Assembly (NCBI GenBank): GCA_965603205.1
Contig: CBFDCC010000011.1
Coordinates: 1 to 64,000 of the forward strand
Reading direction: 5' to 3'
DNA from: Temperatibacter sp965603205
GTDB lineage: Bacteria > Pseudomonadota > Alphaproteobacteria > Sphingomonadales > Kordiimonadaceae
DNA: 64,000 nt
A model generated the notes under the pieces. The model was given only the letters and a program-made list of their open reading frames with translations, was not told where the DNA came from and did no database searches. Below, one piece after another: positions 32,504-41,078 of this stretch. The translations under genes were made by a program, and so were the position numbers. Positions within the stretch are counted from its first letter, which is position 1. Each line of letters begins with the position of its first letter.

Positions 32504-33382
32504 ATGTTCAAAAATGATTTTAATTTTTTAGGCAACAAGCACCAAGGCGAAGGATTACTGCCTTGGGTTATCGCCGTGATGTTATTTTTATGTTCTCTCT
32601 CGCTTATTTTAGGCATAGCGCTTGGGCGTGGTCTTGATAACTGGAGCTCAGGGTTGGCTGCTCGTTTGTCGGTGCAGATCGTGAGCGCTGATAAGCTTAC
32701 AAGGGACAGGCAAACAGATAACGCGATCAGATTGCTGCGCGCTACACCGGGTATCAAACAGGTTGAAGTTATGCCAGAATCTGACGTGTTAGAGCTGATT
32801 AAACCTTGGCTCGGTGAAATCCCTGCTGAGGCGGGTTTGCCCATCCCGACACTCATTAATGTAGAGCTAGACGAACCGGGGGCCGTTAATACTAAGGCAC
32901 TGGCCGAGCGATTGCGCGCCACGGCCAGCACAGCTAGGTTGGATGACCATCAGGTTTGGATTAGTCGCATCCTTGATTTAGCCAGCATGTTACAGTTCTT
33001 ACTTATGGGCATAGGCACCTTGGTAATTTTATGCACCATCGCGATTGTGATCTTTGGCTGTAGAGCAGGACTTGCCTCGCATAGAAAAAATATTGAAGTT
33101 ATGCATCTCTTGGGCGCAGAGGATAAACTTATCTCAAGAACATTTGAATATCGCTATATGGTTCATGGTATTATTGGCGGCATTGGTGGCGTTATCATTG
33201 CAGGACTTAGCCTCTATGGCCTCGCGAGTTTATCAGAGCGTATGGGGCAAGGGTTATTGCTCGCGCTGATGCCAACAGCTGATGATTATTACGCCCTCAT
33301 GGTTTTGCCAATATTAACCAGCATTATAACCATGGTAACCGCAGGCATTACCGTGCGTGCGGCCTTAAAGGATATGATGTAG
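32504..33382 (+). CDS. ftsX: Cell division protein FtsX
   Basis: 292 residues. Four TM segments: about 20-42 (PWVIAVMLFLCSLSLILGIA), three in the C-terminal half (FLLMGIGTLVILCTIAIVIF, MVHGIIGGIGGVIIAGLSLY, MVLPILTSIITMVTAGITVR). The extracellular loop between TM1 and TM2 (about 43-165) carries the ECD. The cytoplasmic EVMHLLGAEDKLI is the FtsE-coupling region. Operon partner of ftsE; YdcF gene starts 3 bp later. Confidence 0.93.
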   Translation: MFKNDFNFLGNKHQGEGLLPWVIAVMLFLCSLSLILGIALGRGLDNWSSGLAARLSVQIVSADKLTRDRQTDNAIRLLRATPGIKQVEVMPESDVLELIKPWLGEIPAEAGLPIPTLINVELDEPGAVNTKALAERLRATASTARLDDHQVWISRILDLASMLQFLLMGIGTLVILCTIAIVIFGCRAGLASHRKNIEVMHLLGAEDKLISRTFEYRYMVHGIIGGIGGVIIAGLSLYGLASLSERMGQGLLLALMPTADDYYALMVLPILTSIITMVTAGITVRAALKDMM

Positions 33383-33385
33383 CTA

Positions 33386-33943
33386 ATGAAACTTTTCATC
33401 AAATCAGCTTATAGACTAGCACTCCTAACCTTCATCATATGGACTTTTGGTTTTGGGTTATATTATCTACGTCTGCCTACACTGGCAGGTCAAGATGATG
33501 GATCAAAGGCAGATGGTATTGTTGTGCTAACAGGCGGCGCTGGGCGTATCGATTATGGGATGAAAATTTTAAAATCAGGCCGCGCCAAGCGCATGCTGAT
33601 CTCTGGTGTTAATCCAGTAGTCAGACCAGAGGCACTGCAAAAATTAACTGGGGTTGAGAAATCGCTGTTTGATTGCTGTATTGATCTGGATCATAAGGCG
33701 GGCAATACACAGGGCAACGCCTTTGAGGCAACCGTTTGGGCAAAAAAGCATGAAATGAAAAGCATCATACTGGTGACATCTGACTATCATATGCCGCGCA
33801 GTTTAATCCTGTTTAGACGCAGTAATAGTGACCTTACCATCCTACCTGCGCCCGCTAAAACAGATGCAAGTGCTACCTATTTCATCCGAGAATATAACAA
33901 ATATATTGTTACGCTGCTCAGCAGCGGAGCAACAATACAATAA
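33386..33943 (+). CDS. YdcF/DUF218-family protein
   Basis: 185 residues. N-terminal TM (LALLTFIIWTFGFGLYYL), then the DUF218 fold: GIVVLTGGAGRIDYGMKILK, RMLISGVNP, AGNTQGNAFEATVWAKKHEM and ILVTSDYHMPRSLILFRRSN. The family (YdcF, SanA, ElyC) binds or acts on envelope-related substrates, some tied to cell-wall integrity; enzymatic role not established. It follows ftsX by 3 bp, as in many Alphaproteobacteria. Confidence 0.88.
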   Translation: MKLFIKSAYRLALLTFIIWTFGFGLYYLRLPTLAGQDDGSKADGIVVLTGGAGRIDYGMKILKSGRAKRMLISGVNPVVRPEALQKLTGVEKSLFDCCIDLDHKAGNTQGNAFEATVWAKKHEMKSIILVTSDYHMPRSLILFRRSNSDLTILPAPAKTDASATYFIREYNKYIVTLLSSGATIQ

Positions 33944-33961
33944 ACGACTGAGGCTACATTC

Positions 33962-34975
33962 ATGAAAAAAGCAACCCAAGTTAAGGCAATGGCCTTCATG
34001 CTGATTATCGGGGCCGTAGTTTATTCAGGCCTTCGACATAAAGCGGCATTAAATGCTGAACACACCCTGAAGACTATGCTCAACACATGGCAAGATAAGG
34101 GTCTCAAGGTTAGTCGTGGTAAAATAACAGAGAGCGGGTTCCCCTATAGAATTATCCTAAGCGTTAATGATTTAAGCCTGCGTGATCCAAGTGGGGGATT
34201 TGCATTTAACAGCAAAAAAATAGCCCTAATATCACATCTATGGACACCAAATCACTGGATGATGAATTTCAATGATGTTGCCGCCAATCTCGCTGATAAC
34301 AATATAGCCTTCACTGATCAAAATATTCAGGCGAGTGTGCGTTTTGACATTTCTGACAATATCTTAATCGCCATTGATTCTATGGGGGCTGATGATTTTA
34401 AAGCGTCTCATGTACCGCTAACAAAGTCACCAGCCAGACTCAAAAACTGGCTAATATCTTTTATGATTCCAAAATCACGTAATGACAATAATGACGACAA
34501 TAGTAACGGCCTATATGAGGCTAAGATTGCGGATTTCCACTTGAAACTATCTGGCATAACACTTGGGGATGGCGAGCGGCCTTATGAGAATATAGACAGC
34601 CTTGATATGCTTGGTAGCCTGTCAGGCAAGTCCCCCTCCTCTTGGGATGAAAAATCATTGATGAAATGGTCAGATGGTGGAGGACTTGTTGAATTCACTT
34701 CCCTAAACCTTGCTTGGGGCGATGCCCATATTGCAGGTAATGGAAGCTTTAGTTTTGATCAAGGCACACATCCACTAGGTGCTTTTAGCTTGTCACTCAG
34801 CGGCGCAAACACGCTAGCTAACTATATAGCCAACGTGGGTATCACAAGCCGTAAAAATGCAAAGGCTATCTTCCCAAAGTCTGAGACTTCACAAAATTTA
34901 TCGGTTATGCTTCAAAATCAAAAAATTCAAGTGAATGGTAAAACTATTACAGCAACCAAACCCTTTGTGGATTAG
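33962..34975 (+). CDS. DUF2125-family protein
   Basis: 337 residues. N-terminal TM (AMAFMLIIGAVVYSGL), then an AsmA-like beta-rich extracytoplasmic region: LKVSRGKITESGFPYRIILS, NDLSLRDPSGGFAFNSKKIA, FTSLNLAWGDAHIAGNGSFS. This is the pattern of DUF2125, alphaproteobacterial proteins near tyrA. Function unknown; fold similarity to lipid-transfer/AsmA proteins is inference. Its stop overlaps the convergent dehydrogenase gene by 4 bp. In related genomes an acyltransferase often sits between YdcF and this gene; it is absent here. Confidence 0.8.
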   Translation: MKKATQVKAMAFMLIIGAVVYSGLRHKAALNAEHTLKTMLNTWQDKGLKVSRGKITESGFPYRIILSVNDLSLRDPSGGFAFNSKKIALISHLWTPNHWMMNFNDVAANLADNNIAFTDQNIQASVRFDISDNILIAIDSMGADDFKASHVPLTKSPARLKNWLISFMIPKSRNDNNDDNSNGLYEAKIADFHLKLSGITLGDGERPYENIDSLDMLGSLSGKSPSSWDEKSLMKWSDGGGLVEFTSLNLAWGDAHIAGNGSFSFDQGTHPLGAFSLSLSGANTLANYIANVGITSRKNAKAIFPKSETSQNLSVMLQNQKIQVNGKTITATKPFVD

Positions 34976-35907
34976 CTGTCTTTAGACTCTATGTCTCCAT
35001 GAGGGCGACCAAAGTCAGCGACTTCAGAATCTTGGCCTGCATCAATCACGCTACGGCGAATGTCACGTGTGCGGGTAAATAATCCTTCAAGTGAATCACC
35101 ATCACCCCAACGGATTGCCCGTTGAAGGGCTGTTAGATCTTCACTAAAGCGGCCAAGCATTTCAAGAACCGCTTCTTTGTTATTAAGAAAGACATCACGC
35201 CACATCACTGGGTCAGAGGCGGCAATACGCGTGAAATCACGGAAACCACCCGCAGAATATTTAATCACTTCTGATCGTGTAACTGCCTCTAGATCAGAGG
35301 CCGTACCCACAATATTATACGCAATTAAGTGCGGCACGTGGGATGTAATTGCCAGTACCAAATCATGATGCTTAGGCTCCATGATCTCTACCTTGCTTCC
35401 AATTTGTGTCCAAAAGTCTGTGAGTTTATCCACAGCTGATTGATCAGCACCCGATGTCGGCGTTAAAATACACCAGCGCCCATCAAATAGATCAGCAAAA
35501 CCAGCCGATGGTCCAGATTGTTCTGTACCAGATACTGGGTGCCCTGCGATCAAGTGAACACCGTCAGGTATATGCGGGGACACCGTCTCAATAACGCTTT
35601 CTTTAACAGAACCTACGTCTGATACAATAGCACCTGTCTTTAGACCACTTGCCATCGCGGCCGCAACATTGCCCATTACGCCCACAGGCACGCACAAAAT
35701 AACAAGATCAGCGCCCGCTACGGCCTCAGCAGCATCAGACGCATATATATCACCTAGGTTAATATCACGGGCCTCAGCCAGCACATCGTCACTCACATCA
35801 CAGATAGTAATCACCTTAGCGGCTTTAAAGCCGCGAGCAGCGCGCGCAATAGATGATCCGATCAATCCTGCGCCGATAATGGTTAAATTTTCTATCATGT
35901 TACTCAT
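34972..35907 (-). CDS. Prephenate/arogenate dehydrogenase family protein
   Basis: 311 residues. NAD(P)-dependent decarboxylating dehydrogenase in tyrosine synthesis. N-terminal NLTIIGAGLIGSSIARAARG, DLVILCVPVGVMGNVAAAM, SDVGSVKESVIETVSPHIP, LIAGHPVSGTEQSGPSAGFA (catalytic His region), ITSHVPHLIAYNIVGTASDL and SAGGFRDFTRIAASDPVMWR. Whether prephenate or arogenate is preferred (tyrA or tyrC) cannot be told. The alphaproteobacterial partner hisC is upstream on the same strand, separated here by repeat DNA. Confidence 0.9.
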   Translation of the reverse strand: MSNMIENLTIIGAGLIGSSIARAARGFKAAKVITICDVSDDVLAEARDINLGDIYASDAAEAVAGADLVILCVPVGVMGNVAAAMASGLKTGAIVSDVGSVKESVIETVSPHIPDGVHLIAGHPVSGTEQSGPSAGFADLFDGRWCILTPTSGADQSAVDKLTDFWTQIGSKVEIMEPKHHDLVLAITSHVPHLIAYNIVGTASDLEAVTRSEVIKYSAGGFRDFTRIAASDPVMWRDVFLNNKEAVLEMLGRFSEDLTALQRAIRWGDGDSLEGLFTRTRDIRRSVIDAGQDSEVADFGRPHGDIESKDS

Positions 35908-35917
35908 CTTATTTAGA

Positions 35918-36186
35918 TCCTCGCTAAAGCTGCGGCCTCCTACTTAGTCGGTACGGCTTCGCCTAATTATCTCGTCATTCCCGTGTAGACGGGAATCTTT
36001 ATCCGTTCAAGCGCCACTAGTGGCTTATCCTCGCGTAAGCTCGGCCTCCCCCTTGGTCGGTACGGCTTCGCCTAATTATCTCGTCATTCCCGTGTAGACG
36101 GGAATCTTTATCCGTTCAAGCGCCACTAGTGGCTTATCCTCGCGTAAGCTCGGCCTCCCCCTTGGTCGGTACGGCTTCGCCTAATT
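35918..36186 (+). repeat. Three dispersed repeat copies in 109-bp tandem array
   Basis: Copies of TCCTCGCGTAAGCTCGGCCT...GGTCGGTACGGCTTCGCCTA start at 35918, 36028 and 36137. The last two intervals contain identical modules: TCGTCATTCCCGTGTAGACG and GGAATC (hairpin), and CGTTCAAGCGCCACTAGTGG with a perfect palindrome GCCACTAGTGGC. Spacing between the identical units is 109 bp. The third copy runs into the 3' end of hisC. Confidence 0.9.
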
Positions 36187-37284
36187 CAAAAATTCTTTGA
36201 TCAAAGCAACGACTGTCCTGTTTTCCTCAGCCGTTCCTACACTAAGGCGCAAGTGATTAGCAAGTCCTTGCCCCGGAAGGTGACGCAATATATAGCCATT
36301 ACCTTCTAAAAACTTATAAGCTTCACCAGCGCTAACTGAGCCGTCGCACGGAAACTCAATCAATAAAAAGTTGGTCTGGCTTTGCACAACCGTTAAGCCA
36401 AGGCTCATTAGTTCTGCCGTCAACCAATCACGCCACTGATTATTAAAAGCCACAGATTCCGTTAAAAATGCCTGATCCTTTATTGCCTCAATCGCAGCAG
36501 CAAGACCCGGCAAGCAAACATTAAATGGCATACGAATACGGTTCAGCGCGTCAATAATAGACGGCGCTCCATACCCCCAACCCACGCGCAAACCAGCTAG
36601 CGCATACATTTTTGAAAATGTCCGTGTCATGATCACATTAGCCGCGCTCTCCACGAGGCTTTCACCAGCCTTATAATCATCAGCAGTCACACATTCCGCG
36701 TAAGCCGCATCGAGCACCAAGACCACATGACTAGGCAGACCAGCATGCAGGCGTTCAACCTCTGACCAACATAAATAGGCGCCCGTTGGATTGTTAGGAT
36801 TATCAATAAAAACCAGCTTTGTATTTGTCGTCACCGCAGCCAAAATACCGTCAACATCAGCGGCCCAATCCTTGTTAGGGACAGCAATACCAGTTGCGCC
36901 AGCGGCCTGTGTCTGTATGGGATAGACCATAAAACCATATTGGCTATAAATCACTTCGTCCCCGGGGCCAGCATAAGCATGGATAAGCAGCGTTAAAATA
37001 TCATCAGAGCCAGCACCACATATAATCTTAGAGGCATCGAGATCATGACTATCAGCAATAGCGTCGCGCAGATCATTTGATCCACCGTCAGGATAGCGCA
37101 TCAACGCATCAACATTATCCTTATAGGCTTTTAGTGCCTTTGGGCTAGCACCGTAACTGCTCTCATTAGCGGATAATTTATGAACATGCTCAACACCATC
37201 AACCGTCGCCCGACCAGGTACATAGGCTTGCAAGCCCAATATCCAATTATGTGGCACTGGTCCAGTGGTATTTTCACGAGTCAT
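36181..37284 (-). CDS. hisC: Histidinol-phosphate / aromatic aminotransferase
   Basis: 367 residues from ATG 37284 (GGAGGG 6 nt upstream; the ATG at 37296 is less likely). Class II PLP aminotransferase: KLSANESSYGASPKALKAYK, ICGAGSDDILTLLIHAYAGP, VFIDNPNNPTGAYLCW, VLDAAYAEC, TFSKMYALAGLRVGWGYG (PLP Lys) and RHLPGQGLANHLRLSVGT. In Alphaproteobacteria such hisC genes beside tyrA often serve both histidine and aromatic pathways. The stop codon region abuts the third dispersed repeat copy. Confidence 0.92.
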   Translation of the reverse strand: MTRENTTGPVPHNWILGLQAYVPGRATVDGVEHVHKLSANESSYGASPKALKAYKDNVDALMRYPDGGSNDLRDAIADSHDLDASKIICGAGSDDILTLLIHAYAGPGDEVIYSQYGFMVYPIQTQAAGATGIAVPNKDWAADVDGILAAVTTNTKLVFIDNPNNPTGAYLCWSEVERLHAGLPSHVVLVLDAAYAECVTADDYKAGESLVESAANVIMTRTFSKMYALAGLRVGWGYGAPSIIDALNRIRMPFNVCLPGLAAAIEAIKDQAFLTESVAFNNQWRDWLTAELMSLGLTVVQSQTNFLLIEFPCDGSVSAGEAYKFLEGNGYILRHLPGQGLANHLRLSVGTAEENRTVVALIKEFLN

Positions 37285-37402
37285 TTTACCCTCCAAATCA
37301 TCAGTTATATTGAAGGTCGGACCCTAGTGCCAAGCATGTGCAAAGGCAAGGTATTTACGCTAAAATACCCCTTAAACACTATGGCTCATTGACAAAATAG
37401 AT

Positions 37403-38587
37403 GTGAGTGCTATTCCAAACATTATGACCAAGCAAGAAACACAGAACATATGTCAGACTACAACGCTATTTAATGACAGCCCATTGGTGCTGGATAGCGG
37501 CGCTGAATTGCGGCCTGTCACTGTGGCTTATGATAGCTATGGCACCTTAAATGAGGCAAAAGACAATGCCATTTTAGTATGCCACGCCCTAACGGGTGAC
37601 CAATATGCCGCCAGTACGCACCCTATCACGGGCAAGGCTGGTTGGTGGGACCGTATTATTGGCCCTGGCAAGCTGATCGACACTGATCGTTATTTCATCA
37701 TATGCTCTAACGCACTTGGTAGCTGTCTCGGCACCACGGGTCCATCAGAGATTAATCCCGAAACAGGCAAAGCTTGGGGCATTGATTTCCCCATTATTAC
37801 GATTAATGACATGGTCAAGACTCAAGCAGCACTGATAGACCATTTGGGCATTGATAAATTATTCTCCGTTATTGGTGGCTCTATGGGCGGCATGCAAGCG
37901 CTCGAGTGGCTGGTCACGCATCCGGAGCGTTTAGATAGCTGTTTACTGCTCGCCACAGCAGCTCAACACACGGCGCAAAATATTGCCTTCCATGAAATCG
38001 GCAGGCAAGCCATATATTCCGATCCTGATTGGCGTGAAGGTTTCTATCAAGAAGCCGGTGTTTTTCCTAGTAAAGGCCTGTCGGTTGCGCGTATGACAGC
38101 CCATGTGACTTATGTATCTGATGATAGCCTCAAATATAAATTTGACCGTAACCTACAGGATCGCGAAAATCTGACCTATGGGTTTGAGGCTGATTTTCAG
38201 GTGGAGAGCTATCTGCGCTATCAAGGCAGTAGCTTTGTTGAGCGATTTGATGCCAATAGCTATTTATACATCACCCGCGCTATGGATTATTTGGATATAC
38301 CAGCGCGGCATAACGGTAAATTAGCCGAGGCATTTAAAAATGCCAAGGATGTGGCTTGCTGCGTTATTAGTTTCACCAGTGATTGGCTTTACCCTACCAG
38401 CATTAACAAAAGTATAGTCCACGCCATGAACGCGGCGGGTGTACCTGTTAGCTTTGCTGAGATCGAATCGGACTTTGGTCATGACAGCTTCTTGCTCGAA
38501 CTGCCAGAACTTGACCGCATGATGGATGGTTTCCTAGAGGCCGCATGGCAGAGACGCGAAAATAAAAAGGTGCAGGATCATGAATGA
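37403..38587 (+). CDS. metX: Homoserine O-acetyltransferase (MetX)
   Basis: 394 residues from GTG 37403; ATG 37424 is an alternative and neither has a clear RBS. Acylates homoserine as the first step to methionine. Alpha/beta hydrolase: LVCHALTGDQYAA (oxyanion), SVIGGSMGGMQALEW (nucleophile Ser), VISFTSDWLYP (Asp), ESDFGHDSFLLE (His). The last 8 bp overlap metW. I found no SAM-II-like riboswitch in the 106 bp upstream. Confidence 0.93.
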   Translation: MSAIPNIMTKQETQNICQTTTLFNDSPLVLDSGAELRPVTVAYDSYGTLNEAKDNAILVCHALTGDQYAASTHPITGKAGWWDRIIGPGKLIDTDRYFIICSNALGSCLGTTGPSEINPETGKAWGIDFPIITINDMVKTQAALIDHLGIDKLFSVIGGSMGGMQALEWLVTHPERLDSCLLLATAAQHTAQNIAFHEIGRQAIYSDPDWREGFYQEAGVFPSKGLSVARMTAHVTYVSDDSLKYKFDRNLQDRENLTYGFEADFQVESYLRYQGSSFVERFDANSYLYITRAMDYLDIPARHNGKLAEAFKNAKDVACCVISFTSDWLYPTSINKSIVHAMNAAGVPVSFAEIESDFGHDSFLLELPELDRMMDGFLEAAWQRRENKKVQDHE

Positions 38588-39212
38588 CTTCCCTGACAGT
38601 CCTCGGCCTAAGCCCGACTTAAGAGCTGATCTTGCCTTAATTGCTGATCTGGTCACGCCCGATAGCAAGGTGTTGGATATCGGCTGTGATGATGGGGCGC
38701 TACTTGATTATTTAGTTAAAAACAAACGTGTCGATGGACGCGGTATGGAGCTTAGCCAATCAGGCGTGAACGATTGTATTGCGCGTGGTTTGTTTGTTGT
38801 GCAGGGCGACGCTGATCTTGACCTGAAAGATTATCCTGATGCGTCATTTGATTATGCGGTGCTATCCCGCACGCTACAAGCGGTCCACCGTCCAAAGGAT
38901 GTGTTATTGCAGCTACTACGCATTGGCAAAAAAGCCATTATCACTATCCCAAATTTTGGGCATTGGAAAGTCAGACGCAGCTTGATATTTCGCGGCCGTA
39001 TGCCCGTGACCAAACATCTAGACCGCACATGGTATAACACAGATAATATTCATTTTTGTACCATCAATGACATTATGGACTTGCTAAAAGATGAAGGCAT
39101 CACCATGGAAACATTTGTGCCCTTCACTGCTGAGGGCAAAAGATTAAACATGTCGCCACGACGAGCAAATTGGTCGGCGGCGCAAGCTATGTTTGTTCTC
39201 AGTAAAAAATAA
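38580..39212 (+). CDS. metW: Methionine biosynthesis protein MetW
   Basis: 210 residues, SAM-methyltransferase fold: SKVLDIGCDDGALLDYLV, GMELSQSGVNDCIARGL, VVQGDADLDLKDYPDASFD, YAVLSRTLQAVHRPKDVLLQ and TIPNFGHWKVRRSLIFRGRM. MetW always pairs with MetX; it stimulates MetX in reported systems. Start overlaps the metX stop (ATGAATGA), so the two are translationally coupled. Confidence 0.93.
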   Translation: MNDFPDSPRPKPDLRADLALIADLVTPDSKVLDIGCDDGALLDYLVKNKRVDGRGMELSQSGVNDCIARGLFVVQGDADLDLKDYPDASFDYAVLSRTLQAVHRPKDVLLQLLRIGKKAIITIPNFGHWKVRRSLIFRGRMPVTKHLDRTWYNTDNIHFCTINDIMDLLKDEGITMETFVPFTAEGKRLNMSPRRANWSAAQAMFVLSKK

Positions 39213-39315
39213 TTCATTACAATTTTATCTGTTGATTGATTAAGTGAAACTGATAGTTTAGTAGGCCTCATTATATAATAAGAGTTTAAAATAAATTGAG
39301 TGTAAGGTGGATCTA

Positions 39316-39648
39316 TTGAATCTCATGATAAAAATAAACCCGATGGTTAAAAAAGTTGCTGTGGCCATTGCTGTAGTTATTATTTTTGTCATCCTGGTGA
39401 TGACGGTTGAGATGCCTAATAGTGACGTCAAGAAAATAGGTAAACTGACCTTCTGGCCTCCCAATAGTTATATTTTATGTACCAAGGGTGATAAAGTCAT
39501 ATTTGAGGGTTATTCAAAGTCAAAGGTACGACTTGATCAACTGGCGGGTACTTTCACCTTTATCGGTAAAGGAAAAATGGCCAAAATTACACTCAAAGCT
39601 AATTGCCAGCTCATCACCCCTGATGGCACATTAAAGAAAATAGGTTAA
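39316..39648 (+). CDS. Membrane-anchored protein of unknown function
   Basis: About 110 residues from TTG 39316 (AAGGTGG 5 nt upstream), or ATG 39325. One N-terminal TM (VAVAIAVVIIFVILVMTV) then a beta-rich domain (KKIGKLTFWPPNSYILCTKG, AGTFTFIGKGKMAKITLKAN) with two Cys. Unrecognised. Followed by an intrinsic terminator at 39655-39682. Isolated between metW and repeat DNA. Confidence 0.55.
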   Translation: MNLMIKINPMVKKVAVAIAVVIIFVILVMTVEMPNSDVKKIGKLTFWPPNSYILCTKGDKVIFEGYSKSKVRLDQLAGTFTFIGKGKMAKITLKANCQLITPDGTLKKIG

Positions 39649-39654
39649 CAAAAA

Positions 39655-39682
39655 ACGCCCCCTATTTCAGGGGACGCTTTTT
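39655..39682 (+). terminator. Intrinsic terminator
   Basis: ACGCCCCCT, loop ATTTC, AGGGGACGCT with one mismatch, then T-run. Ends the gene at 39316. Confidence 0.7.
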
Positions 39683-39745
39683 CGCACAGTGCTGGATCAT
39701 AATTATATACTTATGACCCAAGGGGGATTTAGGTATTTCTATATT

Positions 39746-39856
39746 TCCTCACTAAAGCTGCGGCCTCCCGCTTGGTCGGTACGGCTGCGCCTAGTTATCT
39801 CTTAATCCTCGCTAAAGCTGCGGCCTCCCACTTGGTCGGTACGGCTGCGCCTAGTT
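39746..39856 (+). repeat. Two tandem dispersed repeat copies, 60-bp period
   Basis: TCCTCACTAAAGCTGCGGCC...GGTCGGTACGGCTGCGCCTAG at 39746-39795 and TCCTCGCTAAAGCTGCGGCC... at 39806-39855. They lie immediately downstream of the minus-strand small gene at 39862. Confidence 0.88.
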
Positions 39857-39861
39857 TAATA

Positions 39862-40068
39862 TTAATCCTTATGGATAATAGGGACCATCATGTCGCCCCA
39901 AGCATCATCGGTGTCATATTTACTTGCGCGCATCAGCTCGACAGTTACACCAGCATGAACAGCACCAATCACAGCCTCGTTCAAACGGTGCAGCGCATTG
40001 GCTACACGGCGGATCGCCACACCCTGCTTTTCTTCTCTAATATCCTGTTTTTTACTGTCGTCACCCAC
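39862..40068 (-). CDS. Small helical protein, unrecognised
   Basis: About 68 residues from GTG 40068, with GGAG 9 nt upstream; an in-frame TTG at 40083 is possible. Sequence is charged and helical: GVAIRRVANALHRLNEAVIG, AVHAGVTVELMRASKYDTDD, ending MMVPIIHKD. Looks like a genuine cytoplasmic protein by composition and RBS. No family recognised. Its 3' end touches repeat copies. Confidence 0.6.
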   Translation of the reverse strand: MGDDSKKQDIREEKQGVAIRRVANALHRLNEAVIGAVHAGVTVELMRASKYDTDDAWGDMMVPIIHKD

Positions 40069-40163
40069 GGCTAAACACTCCAAAATCTTTACTAATAATG
40101 CTTATATAAAACATTTATTGTAATAAATAAAGTGTTTTATTGATATTTATGTAATTAAATTAC

Positions 40164-40883
40164 TTAACTGCTACTGGGCAATGCAACAATCCGCCTCGTC
40201 TTACCACCTGTGGGTAAGGCATTATAAACTTGTTTCTCAGCCTCAACCAACAGCACGCCGCCAAGCCCGCGCCCCACGCCCCGCAGCAAACTGTCCCCAA
40301 ATTTAATCATGCCCTCAATAGCTGGCATCTCTATGGGGGGCATCATCAACGCTGTATTACTATCTAGGGGCGGCAACATTTGATCTCTGACCAGATTATA
40401 TAACTGCCTTTTGCTATAGGGTTTACCGTGACCAAAGGGCGTATTTTCAGCCGTTGACCATATACGACGCCTGTTTGGCACGATGATAAGCACACGCCCG
40501 CCCGGTTTTAACACGCGCCATACCTCACGCAGCAAAGCGCCTGGCCTTGGGGCGTGTTCTAGTGCGTGCATAACCAGCACACGGTCCATCACTTCATTAC
40601 CTATGGGTAGATGCAATTCATCCACCAATGCCGTGCGGCTGTGATCCACGCTCGGCCAGTGGCACACGCCTTGGCGCGCGGGCATATAGACTGTTAGCTC
40701 TGCCCCGCTAGATAATAACCCATCAAAAACAGGTAGGCTGTAACCTAGCCCCATAACTTCCATGTTATTAATCATTGGCCAAAAGTTTTTAACCTGCCCG
40801 CAGATACCATGCGCCGCACCGCGACCAATGGGGGTGCGGTAAAAACGAGCCAACGATGTAATATCAGGTCGCATCAGTAGCAT
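40164..40883 (-). CDS. SAM-dependent methyltransferase
   Basis: 239 residues. MGLGYSLPVFDGLLSSGAEL (degenerate glycine-rich SAM motif I), NEVMDRVLVMHALEHAPRPG (motif around post-motif Asp/His), LLREVWRVLKPGGRVLIIVP (methyltransferase_11 hallmark). The family is often next to gloB in Alphaproteobacteria; gloB is not present here. Substrate unknown. AAAAGGG precedes the ATG. Divergent from phaR. Confidence 0.82.
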   Translation of the reverse strand: MLLMRPDITSLARFYRTPIGRGAAHGICGQVKNFWPMINNMEVMGLGYSLPVFDGLLSSGAELTVYMPARQGVCHWPSVDHSRTALVDELHLPIGNEVMDRVLVMHALEHAPRPGALLREVWRVLKPGGRVLIIVPNRRRIWSTAENTPFGHGKPYSKRQLYNLVRDQMLPPLDSNTALMMPPIEMPAIEGMIKFGDSLLRGVGRGLGGVLLVEAEKQVYNALPTGGKTRRIVALPSSS

Positions 40884-40948
40884 CCCTTTTCATCTTTTGG
40901 ATTATTACCAGATCTATTTATATATTCCTTTTAACAACTACATGGTTG

Positions 40949-41002
40949 TTGCGCAAAAAAATTGTGAGCAACTGCACAATATATCTTGCCCCTTTGCGGC
41001 AA
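40949..41002 (+). promoter_or_regulatory. Candidate PhaR operator region
   Basis: Three inverted repeats lie between the methyltransferase and phaR starts: TTGCGCAA (40949-40956), TTGTG...CACAA (40962-40979) and TTGCC...GGCAA (40986-41002), followed by AAAAGCAG. PhaR is known to bind TTGC-rich palindromes and repress its own gene, so these are good candidates for autoregulation. Confidence 0.5.
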
Positions 41003-41078
41003 AAAGCAGTAGGTTACATATGAAACATAGTAATAATACCATAGTGTATAAAAGTATCAGTATAATGGAACCATCATC

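Noticed and set aside
35918..36186. CRISPR-like array
   Set aside because: Repeat unit of 109 bp with only two identical intervals and no variable spacers; it is a tandem of dispersed elements.
37297..37402. SAM-II-type riboswitch before metX
   Set aside because: Looked for the conserved pairing and the GCTAAA-type motif; only a fragment-like CGCTAAAAT is present with no pseudoknot partner.
39772..40074. 100-codon plus-strand ORF
   Set aside because: Begins inside tandem dispersed repeats and is opposite the better-supported small gene at 39862-40068.
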